DNA of 64,000 nt from Prosthecobacter gellanilyticus (GTDB taxonomy: Bacteria > Verrucomicrobiota > Verrucomicrobiia > Verrucomicrobiales > Verrucomicrobiaceae), in NCBI RefSeq assembly GCF_007992435.1, contig NZ_BKAG01000030.1, positions 1 to 64,000 on the forward strand. Reading direction: 5' to 3'. A program made the translations under genes and the position numbers. Under the pieces are notes generated by a model that made no database searches, was not told the DNA's origin, and saw only the letters and a program-made list of their open reading frames with translations. Shown one piece after another: positions 25,915 through 35,054 of this stretch; position 1 is the stretch's first letter; each line of letters begins with the position of its first letter.

Positions 25915-26967
25915 TCAATCCAGCAGAGCATGGAGTTCGCTTTCGGTCAGATGATCGGGTTGCGCTCCCTCTTGGGGGAGGGGAGCAATCCGAACAAAAA
26001 GGCGACGAGCGAGACGCACGAGAGCTTTCTCTCGACCCACACGGCCAGCTTCGTCCTCATCAAACATCAAAATGATGCCTGAGCGTCCTTGTGAGGCTTC
26101 CACGAGAGCAGCTTCCTGTTGAGAGGAAAGCGAACACCCCATGATCGAGACGACACGTCGGAATCCGAGCTGCCAAAGTTTGATAACATCGAAGAATCCT
26201 TCGACGACAATGAGGGGAAGCCCCTTTTCCTCCGTTGAAGCTCGGTCAAGGTTGAACACCTCCGCGCTTTTTCGGAATCCAGCAGGCAACTTGTATTTCG
26301 GACGTTCCTCAGGCGGTTGACCTGGCCAACGCCCTGCATATCCGACCAGTTCACCATCCTTGTTGTTAATCGGGATGACAATGCGACCGGACATTGTTCC
26401 TCTGGCGCAAAAGCCGAGTCCAAACTCTGCCACCGTCTCCGGTGTGAGCCCTCGCTCGGCGAGATAGCCGTGATCCGTTTTCAGATTCTCCAGCTTAAAG
26501 CTGAGAGGGGTGTTGTCGGCAGGTTCCTCAGAGTCCACTGGAAGTTCTGACGATTGAGCAGAGTGGGCGCTATCGCCATGTGCAGGCGGTGAACTCCATC
26601 TTTGATTCTGCGTTGGCGATTGCTGCTGGCGCGGCTGAGATGAATCAGACTTGCCAGCGAGCCCGAGGTTGAACCACTGATCCAGTTTCAATGCTGCTTC
26701 ATGCGCATCGCAGCCTTCCATCTTTGACACGAAGTCGAGATGGTTGCCGCCGCATTTGCAGGCAGAGTTGTGACAGAACCAGCAGTTTTTGGACAATGTT
26801 ACTTTGAAGATGTCCTTCCCGGTGCCGGGATGAATAGGGCAAGATCCTTCGAGACCGTCACCGTTTCGAGTGCTCTTCATCTGGTTGGTGAAGCCATAAT
26901 GAGCGAGCACCTGCTGAAACGAAACCGCCGCTTTGACTGCCCCAAAATCTATAAAGGGTCTGGGCAT
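25915..26967 (-). CDS. CHC2 zinc-finger and TOPRIM DNA primase of mobile-element type
   Basis: A 350-residue primase-like protein. The ATG at 26967 (MPRPFIDFGAVKAAV) was chosen over one 16 codons upstream. A CHC2-type zinc finger is at C43-x2-H46...C62-x2-C65, followed by KCGGNHLDFV, as in DnaG. A Ser/Gln-rich linker comes next. The TOPRIM region has the conserved glutamate in LPLIVVEGFFDVIKLWQ (~255) and the DxD motif in ILMFDEDEAGRVGRE (~302). The DnaG helicase-binding C-terminus is absent, which fits plasmid/ICE primases that prime the transferred single strand or element replication. It shares a two-gene operon with the 25602 gene. Confidence 0.85.
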   Translation of the reverse strand: MPRPFIDFGAVKAAVSFQQVLAHYGFTNQMKSTRNGDGLEGSCPIHPGTGKDIFKVTLSKNCWFCHNSACKCGGNHLDFVSKMEGCDAHEAALKLDQWFNLGLAGKSDSSQPRQQQSPTQNQRWSSPPAHGDSAHSAQSSELPVDSEEPADNTPLSFKLENLKTDHGYLAERGLTPETVAEFGLGFCARGTMSGRIVIPINNKDGELVGYAGRWPGQPPEERPKYKLPAGFRKSAEVFNLDRASTEEKGLPLIVVEGFFDVIKLWQLGFRRVVSIMGCSLSSQQEAALVEASQGRSGIILMFDEDEAGRVGREKALVRLARRLFVRIAPLPQEGAQPDHLTESELHALLD

Positions 26968-27161
26968 GTGATAATGAGCTGTGTTTGGTGTTTGCGAGAA
27001 GTTTGCGGGATGCAAACACCTCCACGGCTCATGGTATCAAGCTGTCCGGGTTTACGGCACTTGACGCAGATCAGCATTTGTGGGCTCTACACGACTATCT
27101 CGGCAAGGGTGGCTAACAGGGCAGAGTGACTTTTTCGCAATGCCGTGATAGGATCGTCGTC

Positions 27162-27656
27162 ATGATCGCCTTCGACCTTTACTGGCTACCGACACTGGCC
27201 TTTTTGGCTCATGTATTTGAGGAGTTTGGTCTATTTCCAGCGTGGGCCTCGCGGCACTTTGGCCGGACAAGTCGCCCTTGGTATATCTACTCGCACATTG
27301 TTTTGGTGGGGCTTTTCGTTATAGTTTCATGGCAAGCATCAGACGCTGTAGCACCCTCACTCTGGATACTCGCCGCCTTTACATTCCAATGGGTAATTGG
27401 CTCGAATGCTCTGTTTCATATCGCAGCCACATTTTGGTTCAGAGAGTATTCGCCAGGCATACTATCCGGAGTGTGCGTGGTGTTGCCTGCCACGGGCTGG
27501 ATGATGCATCATGCCATAACGCTTGCGGGAATTACATCCACGCAAATATGGGGGACAGTTATTTTAGGATTAATAATTAGTTCATTAGTTATTGCCAGTT
27601 TGTGGTTGGACTTGGGTATTAATTGGCGTGGAAAACGTGACAAAAGAGCACGATAA
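27162..27656 (+). CDS. HXXEE-motif integral membrane protein
   Basis: A 164-residue protein starting MIAFDLYWLPTLAFLAHVFEEFG, with about five membrane segments. The signature HVFEE (residues ~17-21) near the first helix and the later HIAATFWF and MMHHAITLAG match the HXXEE domain family, whose function is not well established. Histidine and glutamate pairs inside membrane helices suggest metal-dependent chemistry. It lies 56 bases upstream of the PEP-synthase-like gene, in the same direction, and so may be its operon leader. It may also be independent. Confidence 0.7.
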   Translation: MIAFDLYWLPTLAFLAHVFEEFGLFPAWASRHFGRTSRPWYIYSHIVLVGLFVIVSWQASDAVAPSLWILAAFTFQWVIGSNALFHIAATFWFREYSPGILSGVCVVLPATGWMMHHAITLAGITSTQIWGTVILGLIISSLVIASLWLDLGINWRGKRDKRAR

Positions 27657-27712
27657 CAAACTTAAAATCTAAGTGACATGTTTGTGATCATAGGTTATTG
27701 GCTTATAATTGC

Positions 27713-30235
27713 ATGTCATTCAGTCGGAATCATAGTTCTAGTGACGAGCGTATTATCCCTCTCGATGCTGAGGGCAGCCTCCACGGCGGCATAGTCGGCG
27801 GAAAAGCTTTCAACTTGTTCAAGTTAAGGCGAATCGGCGTCGAAATTCCGCGCGGCTTTGTTCTCTCCACTGTGTGCTACCGGGAGTTCCTGATTGAAAA
27901 CGGCCTGGAATTTAAGATTGGCAGTATTCTCGGCGAACTTTCATCGTTGGGGGCTTCCGTGTTGGCGAGAGGATCGGATCAAATTCGTGCCCTTTTTACT
28001 CAAGGTCGGATCTCGCCCTCACTTGAAGAAAGGATCGGCGCAGGACTTTCTGAGATCAACGGCCCTGTAGTCGCACGATCATCAGCAAACTCGGAAGATC
28101 TAGCCGAGGCTTCGTTTGCAGGGCTGCATGATAGCTTTCTGAACATCTGCACAATTACCGATCTTACGCATGCGGTTGTGCAATGCTGGTCATCGTTATG
28201 GACGCCTCGTGCGATTGCATATCGCGCTAAGAACAGCACGCCGAATCTTCAAGTGGCGATGGCCGTTCTAATCCATGAATATCTTCCTTCGACCAGCGCG
28301 GGCGTCATATTTACCCAGAATCCCGTAAATGGAGATAGCCGAGAGCTAGTCATCAATTCAACTTACGGTATCGGTGAATCATTGGTGGGGGGACTGATCA
28401 CGCCGGACGAGATCATTGTATCGAAGAAGTCGCGGAAGATAACGCAGCAGTGCATAGCGACGACGGGCCAACAATCTGAGGTTTCCGGCAAAGAAGCAGT
28501 AGGAGAGCGTGATGCCGAGAGAACTCGGGCTACGGGTCGCAGCATCAGTGATGAAGAGATCAGCGAGATCGCAAAGCTGGGTATGCTTATAGAGGCCAAA
28601 TTTGGCAGGCCAATGGATGTGGAATGGGTGAGTAATCAGGGAAGAGTTCGCGTCGTCCAAGCTCGGCCGATTACCGTCAATGCCAAGCGAGCCAGATGGA
28701 TGAATCGGAATGGCCTCGCTCACTCCCTGCGGGATAAGCTGCTTTCATTGCTGCTAGAGTATTTTCCGGCTCCGATGTATCCATTTGATCGAGGTTCTCT
28801 TGTGAGTCTCGTGGATGCCACTTTGGGCAAGCTTGAAGAGAGCGGACTACAACTGCCGGACGGGGACGCATGTTTTTCGCGAGCTGAGAGCGGCGCAATT
28901 CATCCACGGGTGGCGCTGCCGAAATTAGCATTAGCGAGCATTCCCAAATTTTTTAAATTCTTGCGCAAACTGGCTGGCGAGATCGAAGTGTCTCCTGCCC
29001 TCTTCGAAAGGTGTTATCTTCCAAGGTTGGCTCATCAATTGCGGACGATGCCTTCCAATTTACAAGCTTTTGACTCTGAGCAACTGAAGGAAGTTTTCGC
29101 GCAAGCAGAGAAAGTTAGGGATGGGGTATTCACCGCCCGTGATAAATACTTTTGGTCTGGGTGGATAGCCATTGCGGCACTCCAAACAATTCTAAAGCTC
29201 ATCAAAGGCGATAAGTGGGGAGAAACATACTCTGGTTTGATCGCGAATGCAGATCTTCCGACAATGAAAATGAGGCGAGAGCTAGACCTCTTGAGGGAGA
29301 TGCTGGTATCTAGTGCGCCGCAAGATTTGGTGAAAAATCTTCATGAGCATGAAAATGATACAATAAGCTTTCCAAACGAATCTATCCGGGTGCATTTTGA
29401 GGAATTTCTATCAAAATACGGCAGTCGAACTTTCGACATGATACCAATGCCAACGAGTAAGGCTTGGTATGACCATCCTGTTCATGTAGCCAAAGCGATT
29501 CATGCCCCTGTCGACAACGGTAGAGAGAAGCCCGCCCGCAACAGTCCGCAACAGCTTCCACGGAATGCCCTGACACGCCTTGTGTGGTTGCTCGTTCCAA
29601 AAGTGAAAGAGATGGTCGTAGAAAGAGACACCGTTATCAGAGCCTACGAAGATGCGACAGTGCCACTGCGGGCTGTCATGAATGAAGTCGGACGAAGATT
29701 GAAAGAGCGCGGAGCCCTTTCTGTGGCCTCGGATGTAAAATTCCTTGAACCGTCAGAAGCTTTCGCTGCCCTGATGGCGAACACTCAGGGTAGCCTCTCA
29801 GAACTCCAGGCCGCCATAATGAAGCGCCAATTTGCGAGACCCGCGACAATCCATAATTGGCGACTACCAGTCAAACTTCAAACGCAAGCCAAAGGCAAGG
29901 GTTTTGCAATCTTGACAGGGCTTCCTGCCAGTCCCGGGATGGCTTCGGGTAAGGCGGTGATCGTTATGGATGACAGTGACTTCGAAAAGGTAAAGGAAGG
30001 TGATGTTCTGGTTTGCGTGGCCAGCAACCCGTCTTGGACTACACTCTTTGGTAGAGCTTCGGCTGTTGTGGCAGATCTCGGCGGACCTCTTTCACATGCC
30101 TCGATCGTCGCTCGTGAGTTTGGGATTCCTGCCGTGCTAAACACAAAGTGCGGCACTTCGACACTCGTGGAAGGGGAAGTGTATGTTGTGGACGGAACTC
30201 GGGGAATCATCATGAACACGCACTCTCAGTCATGA
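27713..30235 (+). CDS. PEP-synthase/rifampicin-phosphotransferase-like enzyme
   Basis: A protein of about 840 residues with the three-part layout of PEP synthase, PPDK and rifampicin phosphotransferases. The N-terminal ATP-grasp part has GGKAFNLFKLRRIGVEIPRG and RSSANSEDLAEASFAGLHD. A variable middle section (~330-690) would bind the acceptor. The C-terminal swivelling domain has ADLGGPLSHASIVAREFGIP, with the phosphorylated histidine at about 795, and LPASPGMASGKAVI. The ATP gamma/beta phosphates move via His to a substrate. The pyruvate/PEP-binding TIM barrel of true PEP synthase is missing, so an acceptor other than pyruvate is likely, as in rifampicin phosphotransferase. It begins the biosynthetic operon; its stop overlaps the next start (ATGA). 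The ATG at 27713 was preferred over a TTG at 27698. Base composition is more AT-rich than the surrounding metal genes. Confidence 0.8.
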   Translation: MSFSRNHSSSDERIIPLDAEGSLHGGIVGGKAFNLFKLRRIGVEIPRGFVLSTVCYREFLIENGLEFKIGSILGELSSLGASVLARGSDQIRALFTQGRISPSLEERIGAGLSEINGPVVARSSANSEDLAEASFAGLHDSFLNICTITDLTHAVVQCWSSLWTPRAIAYRAKNSTPNLQVAMAVLIHEYLPSTSAGVIFTQNPVNGDSRELVINSTYGIGESLVGGLITPDEIIVSKKSRKITQQCIATTGQQSEVSGKEAVGERDAERTRATGRSISDEEISEIAKLGMLIEAKFGRPMDVEWVSNQGRVRVVQARPITVNAKRARWMNRNGLAHSLRDKLLSLLLEYFPAPMYPFDRGSLVSLVDATLGKLEESGLQLPDGDACFSRAESGAIHPRVALPKLALASIPKFFKFLRKLAGEIEVSPALFERCYLPRLAHQLRTMPSNLQAFDSEQLKEVFAQAEKVRDGVFTARDKYFWSGWIAIAALQTILKLIKGDKWGETYSGLIANADLPTMKMRRELDLLREMLVSSAPQDLVKNLHEHENDTISFPNESIRVHFEEFLSKYGSRTFDMIPMPTSKAWYDHPVHVAKAIHAPVDNGREKPARNSPQQLPRNALTRLVWLLVPKVKEMVVERDTVIRAYEDATVPLRAVMNEVGRRLKERGALSVASDVKFLEPSEAFAALMANTQGSLSELQAAIMKRQFARPATIHNWRLPVKLQTQAKGKGFAILTGLPASPGMASGKAVIVMDDSDFEKVKEGDVLVCVASNPSWTTLFGRASAVVADLGGPLSHASIVAREFGIPAVLNTKCGTSTLVEGEVYVVDGTRGIIMNTHSQS

Positions 30236-31380
30236 ACGATCGCGTGCTAATAATAGGAGGAGGAGTTGTAGGATTGGCAACAGCTCTTGCTCTTGCGTGC
30301 CGGGGAATACCCTCACGAGTGTTAGAGAAGTCTGGTCAACCGGGGACAATTGACCGTGGGGATGTAATTCATGAAGGCGCTTTAAGACTTCTACAAAAAT
30401 GGCGCGTCCTACCTCACGAGAAAAGCGAAGTGCTGAATGTTCCAGACTTCCATATCCTGGGGCCTCGTGGCCAAAGGTTATTTTCTTTCGATTTTGCCAA
30501 GGATCTCGGGTGTGAGGCCGGCCTAACAATAATGAGACATCCTGAGATTGAGATGGCTCTGGAAAGAGCAGCCACGAACACAGGACTTGTGGATATCCAA
30601 AGAGGGGTAACTGCACAGAGCTGGCTTGCACGCAATGGCCGGGTGCATGGTGTCGTCGACAGCCACGGAGCGGAATATCACGCGACCTTCTCTGTCCTCG
30701 CCACTGGAGCGGGAGGTGCATTTGGAAAAAATTTGTTTGAGGTCAAACGGCTGCACACATACAAGCGGCATTTCTACAATCTTTTGATTGATGGCGTGCC
30801 AGGAGTTCCAAGCTCTGGATGCTATTGCCTGTCCAGGGAGGGTTTTATGATTATGGTGCCACTGCCCGCTGGAAAGCTGCGGATCGGCTTTCAGGTTGCG
30901 AACAGCACCGAACTGTCTGCATATAGAGATCCCGCGAAGCTAGGTAACGAGATAAGAAAGAGGTTTCCAGGCTTTCCCCGAACTGACCTTACGATTCACG
31001 AAGGCCACTACTATAAATTGGCGCGACAGTTGGCGCACAAGTTTGTCACCCCAGGGGCGGCCGTAGTGGGGGACGCCGCTCATACCGTACATCCAACTGG
31101 CGGGCAAGGAATGAACATGGGGTTTGTTGATGCTGAACACTTGGCGGCAGCGCTGGAGAAGGCAAGAGCCGACCCGGCTGCGGCCGAACGCCACCTCGCC
31201 GCCTACCATTATGAGCGTCGCAAGCAGGTGCTTAGCATACAGAGAAGAACACACTTGCTAGGCGTGATTGGGGAGTGGGCGCCCAACTGGATCACGATCA
31301 CGACGATGGCGCTTTCGGCTTTCAATAAGGCAGGCCCAATGAAGAGACGATTTGGAGAGCTCTTTATGAATGTTGAATAG
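30232..31380 (+). CDS. FAD-dependent monooxygenase/oxidoreductase
   Basis: A 382-residue FAD enzyme of the aromatic-ring/polyene hydroxylase fold (UbiH, geranylgeranyl reductase type). The N-terminal dinucleotide motif is RVLIIGGGVVGLATALALA. Further motifs are RHPEIEMALERAA, a GVVDSHGAEY-type middle strand and the conserved GDAAHTVHPTGGQGMNMG (~281-298), which binds the FAD ribityl and pyrophosphate. It uses NAD(P)H and oxygen to oxidise, or reduces prenyl double bonds. Its start overlaps the stop of the PEP-synthase-like gene (ATGA). The C-terminal part (ITITTMALSAFNKAGPMKRR) could lie at the membrane surface. A role in modifying the product of the adjacent KAS III is inferred. Confidence 0.85.
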   Translation: MNDRVLIIGGGVVGLATALALACRGIPSRVLEKSGQPGTIDRGDVIHEGALRLLQKWRVLPHEKSEVLNVPDFHILGPRGQRLFSFDFAKDLGCEAGLTIMRHPEIEMALERAATNTGLVDIQRGVTAQSWLARNGRVHGVVDSHGAEYHATFSVLATGAGGAFGKNLFEVKRLHTYKRHFYNLLIDGVPGVPSSGCYCLSREGFMIMVPLPAGKLRIGFQVANSTELSAYRDPAKLGNEIRKRFPGFPRTDLTIHEGHYYKLARQLAHKFVTPGAAVVGDAAHTVHPTGGQGMNMGFVDAEHLAAALEKARADPAAAERHLAAYHYERRKQVLSIQRRTHLLGVIGEWAPNWITITTMALSAFNKAGPMKRRFGELFMNVE

Positions 31381-31405
31381 GAAACAATAAACACTTAATC
31401 ATTCT

Positions 31406-32398
31406 ATGAAGTCATCTCTCTCGATCCGCGGATTTGGACATCGGATTGGTAGCAGGCTAGTTAGCAATGACGAGACATCACGATCATTAGGACTGCCTTC
31501 ATCTTGGCTATTTGAGAGGACGGGAATCCGGGAGCGGCGATTGTGTAGCGCCGACGAAGATGTGTTGACGATGGCACAAGGCGCAGTCCGCAATGCCCTC
31601 GATCAGGCCGGTATATCTATCGGAGAATTGGGCGCGGAGACAGTGCTTCTTCACATTCAGAACGGCATTACACATCTGACTCCGCCCGCATCGATCGTGC
31701 TTGCAGGCTCCCTTGGCCTGAAGCGCGTTCGTTGCTTGAGCATCGATGGTGTTTGCGCCGAGCCGATCAATGCGCTGGAAATCGCAGCGCTGATGTTCAA
31801 CGCTGGCCTATGTTCACGTGCCATTATCTCAGCCTCAGTTGATTTCACTGCGTTGATAGATCCGGCCGATAACCAAACCTCTGGTCTGTTCGGCTGCGGA
31901 GCGGGCGCACTCATTGCAGAACCAGCAAAGGCAAATAGCCCGTATGGATTGCACGGACTAACTTGGGAGACACATTCTGAACATTGGAAGCTTGGGGTGT
32001 CGCCAATGCTCTCAAGTCGCGCCGAGAAAAACGGCGTTAGCGTCACCTTTGGCCACTATCAAATGAAGGGACAAGAACTTGCTCGAGTTGCGCTACGTGT
32101 GCTGAATGGAGTCCTTGGACGAACCTTGGATGAAGCTACGTGTTCGATCAATGACTGTGACCTTGTTGTGAGTCACCAGCCGAACGTGAAGATGTTAGAT
32201 ATCGGATTGCCTCGACTTGGAATCCCTCTCGACAAAGTTCCTCGTCCAGGTGCGTGGATGGGCAATCTCGGGCCTGCGAGTCTCTTGGTGGGGCTAAGCA
32301 CGGCGAAAGAGTCGGGATTGATCGCCGACGGAAAGAAGGTCTTACTACTCAGCTTTGGCCTAGGCTTCTCTGCTGGAGCGGCGGTTATACAATTCTAA
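31406..32398 (+). CDS. 3-oxoacyl-ACP synthase III (KAS III/FabH-like)
   Basis: A 330-residue ketosynthase that condenses an acyl thioester with malonyl or another acyl unit. The full KAS III catalytic triad is visible: Cys117 in SIDGVCAEPINALE, His257 in VVSHQPNVKMLD, and Asn287 in AWMGNLGPASLLVG. N-terminal GFGHRIGSRLVSNDE and WLFERTGIRERR are typical start motifs. There is no ACP, malonyl-CoA ligase or reductase gene in the operon, so the enzyme either takes ACP- or CoA-bound substrates from the host or acts like OleA/DarB-type condensing enzymes. It lies 25 bases after the FAD enzyme gene. Confidence 0.85.
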   Translation: MKSSLSIRGFGHRIGSRLVSNDETSRSLGLPSSWLFERTGIRERRLCSADEDVLTMAQGAVRNALDQAGISIGELGAETVLLHIQNGITHLTPPASIVLAGSLGLKRVRCLSIDGVCAEPINALEIAALMFNAGLCSRAIISASVDFTALIDPADNQTSGLFGCGAGALIAEPAKANSPYGLHGLTWETHSEHWKLGVSPMLSSRAEKNGVSVTFGHYQMKGQELARVALRVLNGVLGRTLDEATCSINDCDLVVSHQPNVKMLDIGLPRLGIPLDKVPRPGAWMGNLGPASLLVGLSTAKESGLIADGKKVLLLSFGLGFSAGAAVIQF

Positions 32399-32408
32399 AT
32401 GAGTGAAC

Positions 32409-33251
32409 ATGACTCAACGCTTTTCCGATTTAAAGAAATTCTGTGACTCTGCCGATGCTGACACGTCATTTCTTGCCGAGCATGAAGTGACTGTTATTGG
32501 CCAAGGCGGCGTCTCTCATCGTATTACAAAGATTGGGAATGGGGAGCCAGTCATCTTCATTCCTATGCTCCATGAATTAAACTTTTTGTATACGCCAGTG
32601 ATGAAGAGTCTGTCTGAGAGGTATTCAGCTTACACTTATTCGCCTGCCCTAAAGTCTGTTGGAATGACCACGCCCGAACACCGGGCTAATGATTTGGCAT
32701 CAATCCTTGAGGCAGTCAGTAGTCATCCGGTTCATTTAGTAGCCTGGAGCGATAGCTCCGCGGTGATATGTAGCCTTCTTGAGTCGCGTCCAGCTATTGT
32801 GAAATCCGCGGCATTCATTGCCGTGCCCGATCGCTACATCTTCAAGTTTCCGATCAATTTAGGCTTAGATCTGCTCTACAGATTTCCATTTGAACGACTG
32901 CCCATACGCCGAGTGTTGCTTCGGTGCCTGGGATCACTCATGGGAGGTGTTGCCATACCTCCACGTTTTGTAGAGGCACGCGCAGCTACAATTCCAGATC
33001 TCGTGCGCATTTTCAAAGATGCTTGCTTACCGTGCATAAAGAAGCATTCGCCGCTAAAGCATAAAGCACCGTGCTCGACCTTGGTCATCGGAGGGGATTC
33101 CGATAAGGTCTCATCTATAGAGCAGAGTCGCAGATTTGCAGAAGCGATGGGCGCTCATCTCGTAGTGCTTCGTGGAGGAGATCACTTTCCGACATACACA
33201 CAGCCCGACCAGGTCAGCGCGGCGCTGATGGACTTTATTACCCCCAAATGA
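32409..33251 (+). CDS. Alpha/beta hydrolase
   Basis: A 280-residue alpha/beta-fold hydrolase. The nucleophile lies in VHLVAWSDSSAV (Ser114, with A-x-S-x-S in place of G-x-S-x-G). A probable acid is Asp in VIGGDSDKVSS, and the base is His in LRGGDHFPTY. The N-terminus is short (start ATG at 32409; a GTG at 32403 is also possible). It has no signal peptide and a cap of ~60 residues (YIFKFPINLGLDLLYRFPF). It overlaps the next gene start (AAATGA). A thioesterase, lactonase or lyase role in releasing the KAS III product is plausible. Substrate is unknown. Confidence 0.75.
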   Translation: MTQRFSDLKKFCDSADADTSFLAEHEVTVIGQGGVSHRITKIGNGEPVIFIPMLHELNFLYTPVMKSLSERYSAYTYSPALKSVGMTTPEHRANDLASILEAVSSHPVHLVAWSDSSAVICSLLESRPAIVKSAAFIAVPDRYIFKFPINLGLDLLYRFPFERLPIRRVLLRCLGSLMGGVAIPPRFVEARAATIPDLVRIFKDACLPCIKKHSPLKHKAPCSTLVIGGDSDKVSSIEQSRRFAEAMGAHLVVLRGGDHFPTYTQPDQVSAALMDFITPK

Positions 33252-34324
33252 AAATGGAACGCCCCGTCTTTTCATACGCGACCGAGGACTATCTCGTTCT
33301 AAGAGAGGCTTTTGGTGATGGGCATCTTGGGCGTGTCTTGTGCATCTGCTCAGGAGGCGAAACGGCTCTAAATCTTTTAAGCTTTGGCGCACGAAATGTC
33401 GTGGCTGTGGATTCTCACCCTGGTCAGTTGGCCCTAGCGCGCCTGAAATATGAAGGCATGAGGCGCTTGCCGGCTGCGCATTTTGCTGATCTTCTCGGCA
33501 TTGGTGAGGGCTCTCCTTTGGCGTCATTTAACGAAATTAGGAGTCATATTCCAGAGAGTGAACGTGACTTTTGGCACACATCGTCAAACCTTGGGAAGGG
33601 GGCTCTTTGGTGTGGCTCTTTGGCGCGTTATTTCCTGATTGTCGGAAGGTGTCTTCGGCTTGCGCTGGGCAGAGTTAGGTTTGAGCGCTTGTTAGCACTT
33701 TGTGGTAACAAGGACATCGATAATTTTGTGAGTGACTGCTTCAAGCTTTGGCGATTCAAAGTTGTGCTAGCCCTCCTGCTTAATCCGAAGGTCTTGGCCT
33801 GGTTCTATCCAGATCATGGATGGCGCACTCTTTCTCATTCAGAAAGTCCACGTCAGTTTTGTCTTCGTAAGTTGGTTGAGATCGCTGGACACCAGCCAAT
33901 TGGAAGCAATCCTGTGTTAGGCCCAATGCTAACTGGGAGCTTTATAGCTGCTTTGAGACCCCCATACCTCGCGGTGAATCATGCGGATCTCTCTGGTTCG
34001 GTCGAGTTTCTTCAATATGACCTTCGAGAGATTGGTCGGTTAAATGCAGAAGGTAGATTTAGTGCTTTCTCGCTCTGTAATGTTATTGACTGGTTAACTG
34101 AGGATGAGTTGCATCTTGTGCTCTGCCAGGTTGGTAACATCGCTCTTCCGCACGCAAAAGTGTTAATCTATTCGAGGTATGAAAGAGCCACCTCCTCGCT
34201 AGTCCAGCTTTTTGAGTCAGCCGGGTGGTTTCTGGAGAAAGATGAATCTGCTCAGTTGCTTGCGCTAGATCGCACTGGCTATCATAAAACAATCTTCCTT
34301 CTCACTTTGAAGAATGGAGAATAG
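33248..34324 (+). CDS. DUF3419/BtaA-like SAM-dependent enzyme
   Basis: A 358-residue protein of the DUF3419 family, whose best-known member is BtaA, which moves the 3-amino-3-carboxypropyl group of S-adenosylmethionine onto a lipid hydroxyl. The SAM site is visible in GRVLCICSGGETALNLLSFG, followed by VVAVDSHPGQLALARLKYEGM. A later motif is SLCNVIDWLTEDEL with the RYE in YSRYERA. Long helices around LALGRVRFERLLAL and KVVLALLLNPKVLAW give a partly membrane-facing surface. Start overlaps the hydrolase stop; it overlaps the next gene by 11 bases. It suggests a homoserine-ether or similar headgroup in the pathway's product. Confidence 0.75.
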   Translation: MKMERPVFSYATEDYLVLREAFGDGHLGRVLCICSGGETALNLLSFGARNVVAVDSHPGQLALARLKYEGMRRLPAAHFADLLGIGEGSPLASFNEIRSHIPESERDFWHTSSNLGKGALWCGSLARYFLIVGRCLRLALGRVRFERLLALCGNKDIDNFVSDCFKLWRFKVVLALLLNPKVLAWFYPDHGWRTLSHSESPRQFCLRKLVEIAGHQPIGSNPVLGPMLTGSFIAALRPPYLAVNHADLSGSVEFLQYDLREIGRLNAEGRFSAFSLCNVIDWLTEDELHLVLCQVGNIALPHAKVLIYSRYERATSSLVQLFESAGWFLEKDESAQLLALDRTGYHKTIFLLTLKNGE

Positions 34325-35054
34325 CCCGCTTCATAAGCCTGTTGGTCGAGTACCTAGCGCCAAGATTGCGTATGTATGCGCAACACCGTTGCTACCCCCC
34401 ATCGGGGCTTCGTTGCTGACGCCCCTAGTATTGATGAGTCATGACCGTTTGCTGAATGCAGGGTTCTGGGAAATCTGGCTCCTAGGTGCTACGATCGTTC
34501 TAATTATGGCCGCCGGTCTACTCCCGACAGCATGGGTTTCAGTTGTCTTGGGGTATGCATTCGGTTGGCCTGGCTTCGGCTATGCGATGGCTGCAAACTT
34601 GTCAGCTGCACTTTTGGCAAAGGCCCTGCTGTCGTCTCTTTTGAAGGAAGATGGTCGGCTATTTTTGTCCAGATGGCATCTGACACAAAAACTTGCGGCG
34701 CGCGCCCGGAGGGGCGCTGGTATGTTCGTCTTTTTGTGTCGACTTTCACCTGTCTTGCCGTTTGCCACCACAAACGTTGTTCTTACCTTGGTTCCCGTAG
34801 GTTATCTCAAATACGGTTGGTGGAGCTTTGCGGGAATGCTGCCCAGGACAGTTGCTGCTGCCTCCATTGGCGTCGCGAGCAAAGTTCTGGTGTTCCAGGC
34901 ATCTCCTAAAGTGAATATCCTGTTAGTTGCGACCCTTCTCATTGTGTCTTGCTATGGACTGTGGCGGCTGTTTAGATTGGACTCGGATGGGCCGAGGAGT
35001 GAGCTTGGCAAAAGCAATCCCAACCAGTCAGATGACGACTCCCGCGCATCATGA
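34314..35054 (+). CDS. VTT (TVP38/TMEM64/DedA)-type membrane protein
   Basis: A 246-residue polytopic membrane protein. The central region follows the VTT/SNARE-associated pattern: ILIMAAGLLPTAWVSVVLGYAFG, GFGYAMAANLSAALLAKAL, then FLCRLSPVLPFATTNVVLTLV with LKYGWWSFAGMLPRT. The motif 'F..R..P..P....N...G' is the family's functional loop. Members move or scramble lipids across membranes. As the last gene of the operon it could flip a lipid product. Its last 100 bases overlap, on the opposite strand, the end of the replication-relaxation gene. Confidence 0.75.
   Translation: MENSPLHKPVGRVPSAKIAYVCATPLLPPIGASLLTPLVLMSHDRLLNAGFWEIWLLGATIVLIMAAGLLPTAWVSVVLGYAFGWPGFGYAMAANLSAALLAKALLSSLLKEDGRLFLSRWHLTQKLAARARRGAGMFVFLCRLSPVLPFATTNVVLTLVPVGYLKYGWWSFAGMLPRTVAAASIGVASKVLVFQASPKVNILLVATLLIVSCYGLWRLFRLDSDGPRSELGKSNPNQSDDDSRAS

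Noticed and set aside
27713..30235. Genuine PEP synthase of central metabolism
   Set aside because: It has the ATP-grasp and His domains but lacks the C-terminal PEP/pyruvate-binding barrel, and it is embedded in a biosynthetic operon.
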